Source: an uncultured Flammeovirgaceae bacterium (GTDB lineage: Bacteria; Bacteroidota; Bacteroidia; Cytophagales; Cyclobacteriaceae). Taken from it: 64,000 nt of DNA. The stretch lies in contig CAKZYA010000057.1 of assembly GCA_937883755.1 (NCBI GenBank), forward strand, positions 62,001 through 126,000, read 5' to 3'. Under the pieces are notes generated by a model, which saw only the letters and a list, made by a program, of their open reading frames with translations, was not told where the DNA came from and made no database searches. Below, piece by piece: positions 61,727 through 64,000 of the stretch (position 1 is the first letter of the stretch; each line of letters begins with the position of its first letter). The translations under genes and the position numbers were made by a program.

Positions 61727-62677
61727 ATGAAGCCTCTGAAAATTTTTATCCTGCTGTTAATTCATCATGTTGCTATTGCCCAATCATCTGAGTATAACCA
61801 GCGAGAAGTAGCTGTTACGATTGATGATTTGCCCGTAGTAACCCGGCGACCAACTCCCGAAGTAAGGCAGAATATTACCCAACGGCTGGTGAAAGCCTTG
61901 GTAGAAAATGAAGTACCTGCCATTGGCTTTGTTAATGAGAGTAAACTTTACAAGTTCAACCGACTAAACTCCGCCCGAGTTGACTTGCTACGGCAATGGC
62001 TGGAAGCTGGTTTAGAGTTGGGAAACCATACTTACTCCCACCCCAGTTTGCATAAAATTAGCCTCGCTGAATATCAGCAGGAGATTTTACGGGGGGAAAA
62101 AATTACTCGGGAAATCTGTGAACCCTACGGTAAATCTCCAGTGTATTTTCGTCACCCGTTTTTGCATACTGGACGCAGCGTTGAGATTCGCGATTCGCTG
62201 CTTCACTTCCTAGATGAACACGATTATCAGGTAGCCCCAGTTAGTGTTGATAATGCCGACTACTGGTTTGCCGCGGCTTACGAGCGAACCATTATAGATG
62301 AAGATACTGCAATGCAACAGCAGGTGCGGGAGGCTTATTTAAAGTATATGGAAGATTACTTTGCTTACTATGAGCGACAATCGGAGATGCTACTCGGGCG
62401 GGAGATTGCCCAGATTCTACTGCTACACGCCAATGCCCTGAATGCTGATACATTTGATGACCTGGCTAACATGATTCGGGAACGAGGTTATACTTTCGTC
62501 TCATTAGCCGAAGCCTTAGAGGATACAGCTTACCGTACCCAAGAAGATACTTTTACCGGAAAAGGTGGTATTTCTTGGATTCATCGCTGGGCACTCACGC
62601 AGGGTAAGCAAGGCGACTTTTTTAAAGGTGAGCCTACGGTGCCAGCGTTTATTGATGATTTGGCGAATAGCTTCTAA
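61727..62677 (+). CDS. Polysaccharide deacetylase (NodB domain), exported
   Basis: A 316-residue protein with a signal peptide ending near AIAQ. NodB motifs are visible: VTIDDLP (about 29-35; catalytic and metal Asp), HTYSHP (about 101-106; metal His), and YFRHPFLHTGR (about 143-153). The C-terminal LLLHANALNADTF is also typical. Such carbohydrate esterases (CE4) remove acetyl groups from chitin, peptidoglycan or surface sugars. No sugar-locus neighbours indicate which. A palindromic repeat lies directly after the stop. Confidence 0.88.
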   Translation: MKPLKIFILLLIHHVAIAQSSEYNQREVAVTIDDLPVVTRRPTPEVRQNITQRLVKALVENEVPAIGFVNESKLYKFNRLNSARVDLLRQWLEAGLELGNHTYSHPSLHKISLAEYQQEILRGEKITREICEPYGKSPVYFRHPFLHTGRSVEIRDSLLHFLDEHDYQVAPVSVDNADYWFAAAYERTIIDEDTAMQQQVREAYLKYMEDYFAYYERQSEMLLGREIAQILLLHANALNADTFDDLANMIRERGYTFVSLAEALEDTAYRTQEDTFTGKGGISWIHRWALTQGKQGDFFKGEPTVPAFIDDLANSF

Positions 62678-62687
62678 AAAAAACAAC

Positions 62688-62714
62688 ACTGCTACGCGTT
62701 TGAAACGCGCAGTA
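62688..62714. repeat. CGCGTTTGAAACGCG palindromic repeat, copy 1
   Basis: CGCGTTT-G-AAACGCG forms seven-base arms, flanked by ACTGCTA and CAGTAG. It lies between the convergent deacetylase and SMP-30 genes. A related copy in the opposite orientation lies at 63843-63869. Confidence 0.65.
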
Positions 62715-62732
62715 GTATCTGTGATACTTGGT

Positions 62733-63782
62733 CTAAGAAGAAAGTGCTATCCGCATCAGGTACATATCAGCGGTGATGTAGAGGAAGGATTCATCATCAG
62801 TCAATGTGCAATTGGCAGTAGCCTGTCCGGTTTTCAGAGTTCCTAAATGTGTGCCTTCGGCATTGAAGATCCACACTCCGCCCGGGCCAGTAGCGAAAAT
62901 GTAGCCCTGACTATGAATCGCCATTCCGTCGGGAGCACCTTTCTCTTGCCCCATCCGCTCGGTAGCATCGTAAAGAACCCGACCGTTGTCTACATTGCCA
63001 TCATCTAGCACATCAAACGCCATCCACACCGCTCGTTCCGAATCAGAGTTAGCCACGTAGAGCGTTTTTTCGTCGGGTGATAGCCCAATACCATTTGGGC
63101 GGCTCATTTCTTGGCTAAGTAGAGTCAGGCTACTATCCGAAGCTGAAAAACGATATACTCCCTGAAAATCCAGTTCTTTAGCATCGCTATCGGCACCACC
63201 GGGCAAGCCGTAGGGCGGGTCGGTAAAGTACAAATCGCCATTGCTATGAAATACTGCATCGTTCGGGCTATTAAGCCGCTTCCCTTCGTACTGCCCCACA
63301 ATAGTAGTGTACTCAGGTTGAGGATTACTAAGCGGGGCATTCATCCGACCCATTTGCCGATTACCGTGCTGGCAAAGTACCAAATTACCTTCATCATCAA
63401 TCAGTAAGCCATTAGAACCCGGTTCTCTTCCCGTAAAATCTTCTCCAGAGAAGCCCGAAGGCTCTAGGTACAACGAGATACTATCACCCTCCTTCCACTT
63501 ATAAATTCGATTGGGGGGAATATCTGAGAATAATAGATAACCACCTTCTTCAGTGACCCACACTGGACCTTCTGACCAATCAAACCCTTCAGCTAGTAAT
63601 TCAAGTTGGGCATCAGTTGAGATGATCTGATCCAATTCAGCATCGAGGCGATCAACTGAGCCAACCGTTGGATAAGAAGGTGTCGTTTCTTCGGTTGTTT
63701 CAGATGATGACTCTTGAGTGGAAGGAGAACAGGCAAGTAGCGTGGCAAAGCCTAAAAAAAGATAATTGAGTGGTCGTAGCAT
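62733..63782 (-). CDS. SMP-30/gluconolactonase-family lipoprotein
   Basis: A 349-residue protein from the ATG at 63782; the TTG at 63830 gives a poor leader. Lipobox LLACS, then an acidic Ser/Glu/Thr linker. The six-bladed SMP-30 propeller has the family features FDWSEGPVW, LLFSDIPPNRIYKW, LNSPNDAVFHSNGDLYFTD and MSRPNGIGLSPDEKTLYVAN, including the Glu, Asn and Asp metal ligands. Such enzymes open sugar lactones in a Ca2+/Zn2+-dependent way in the periplasm. Flanked by inverted copies of a palindromic repeat. Confidence 0.88.
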   Translation of the reverse strand: MLRPLNYLFLGFATLLACSPSTQESSSETTEETTPSYPTVGSVDRLDAELDQIISTDAQLELLAEGFDWSEGPVWVTEEGGYLLFSDIPPNRIYKWKEGDSISLYLEPSGFSGEDFTGREPGSNGLLIDDEGNLVLCQHGNRQMGRMNAPLSNPQPEYTTIVGQYEGKRLNSPNDAVFHSNGDLYFTDPPYGLPGGADSDAKELDFQGVYRFSASDSSLTLLSQEMSRPNGIGLSPDEKTLYVANSDSERAVWMAFDVLDDGNVDNGRVLYDATERMGQEKGAPDGMAIHSQGYIFATGPGGVWIFNAEGTHLGTLKTGQATANCTLTDDESFLYITADMYLMRIALSS

Positions 63783-63842
63783 AGGTGTAAAATTTGACGT
63801 GCATAATACGTATTTTTTCAGAAAAGGCAATCTAGCACGATT

Positions 63843-63869
63843 CCGTTACGCGTTTCAAACGTGCAGCAG
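63843..63869. repeat. CGCGTTTCAAACG palindromic repeat, copy 2
   Basis: TACGCGTTTCAAACGTGCAG followed by CAG; the reverse complement aligns with copy 1 at 62688-62714 around CTGCT...CGTTTGAAACGCG. It lies upstream of the SMP-30 gene start. Confidence 0.6.
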
Positions 63870-63957
63870 AGATATAGTTCGAGCGCGCTGAAGAGGTAAT
63901 AACTAACACAATTGAGGCTAGCTAGTTGTATAGGCAACAGAAAAACTTGAGGGGATT

Positions 63958-64000
63958 ATGAAAATACTGTTAACTGGAGCCAACGGCTACATTGGAGTGA
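63958..64000 (+). CDS. NAD(P)-binding SDR/epimerase-like protein (partial, first 14 residues)
   Basis: The gene starts at ATG 63958 and leaves the window. The visible residues MKILLTGANGYIGV contain the GxxGxxG Rossmann motif of extended short-chain dehydrogenases, such as sugar-nucleotide epimerases. The substrate cannot be judged from so short a piece. Confidence 0.75.
   Translation, partial: MKILLTGANGYIGV

Overview
The window comes from a member of the Bacteroidota, most likely a free-living, probably marine, Cytophagales bacterium. The evidence is a type IX secretion (T9SS) lipoprotein of the PorW/SprE type, a secreted protein with a T9SS C-terminal sorting domain, a SusC/SusD pair, many lipoproteins, several ~800-residue FtsX/MacB-type permeases, an atp operon lacking beta and epsilon, TTG starts, no clear Shine-Dalgarno sequences, and one good TTTG-N21-TATATTAG promoter of the Bacteroidota type. 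I see no rRNA, tRNA, intact insertion sequence, phage or CRISPR array.

Layout. 1-3334 (minus): the start of a class A penicillin-binding protein preceded by porW/sprE. 3502-10654 (plus): one long run of cell-shape and energy genes: M23 peptidase, bactofilin, AtpZ/AtpI-like protein, a small membrane protein, then atpB-E-F-H-A-G, closed by a strong terminator. The bactofilin and AtpZ genes share about 100 bases in two frames. 10805-11482: mnmD. 11635-21510: a starch/maltodextrin utilisation locus with a propeller-type regulator, SusC, SusD and a SusA-like GH13 amylase. 21647-24001: an FtsX-type permease behind a putative sigma-54 promoter. 24002-25812: DoxX-like protein and a Tat-exported oxidoreductase. 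25839-30433 (minus): a tightly coupled operon of four exported proteins of unknown function ending in a large leucine-rich-repeat protein. 30936-33191: SulP anion transporter with a long extra C-terminal domain. 33454-36597 (minus): T9SS cargo protein with an internal duplication.

37022-37267 holds six degenerate 41-base tandem units with conserved hairpin potential, ending about 120 bases before a DUF6261-type gene; this is the most unusual non-coding structure in the window. 38458-43839: NAD(P)HX epimerase, a beta-helix lipoprotein with a TonB-dependent receptor, and an alkaline phosphatase lipoprotein. 44027-51517 (minus): three tandem FtsX-type permeases with no ATPase gene. 51779-63782: a small secreted protein, amidohydrolase, AraC regulator, hydrolase, lipocalin-like protein, fatty acid hydroxylase, outer-membrane protein, erythromycin-esterase-like protein, LuxR-type regulator, polysaccharide deacetylase and an SMP-30 lactonase. 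A sugar-nucleotide-epimerase-like gene starts at the right edge.

Regulation seen in the DNA. Both permease transcription units carry, upstream of a TTGGCA-type -24 box, two 16-base TGTYC-N6-GRACA palindromes whose centres are exactly 20 bases apart, which looks like an enhancer-protein/sigma-54 system. A different 17-base palindrome occurs before the AraC gene and again before the lipocalin-like gene. Several families of short palindromic repeats sit between genes, including inside the atp operon and the permease cluster.
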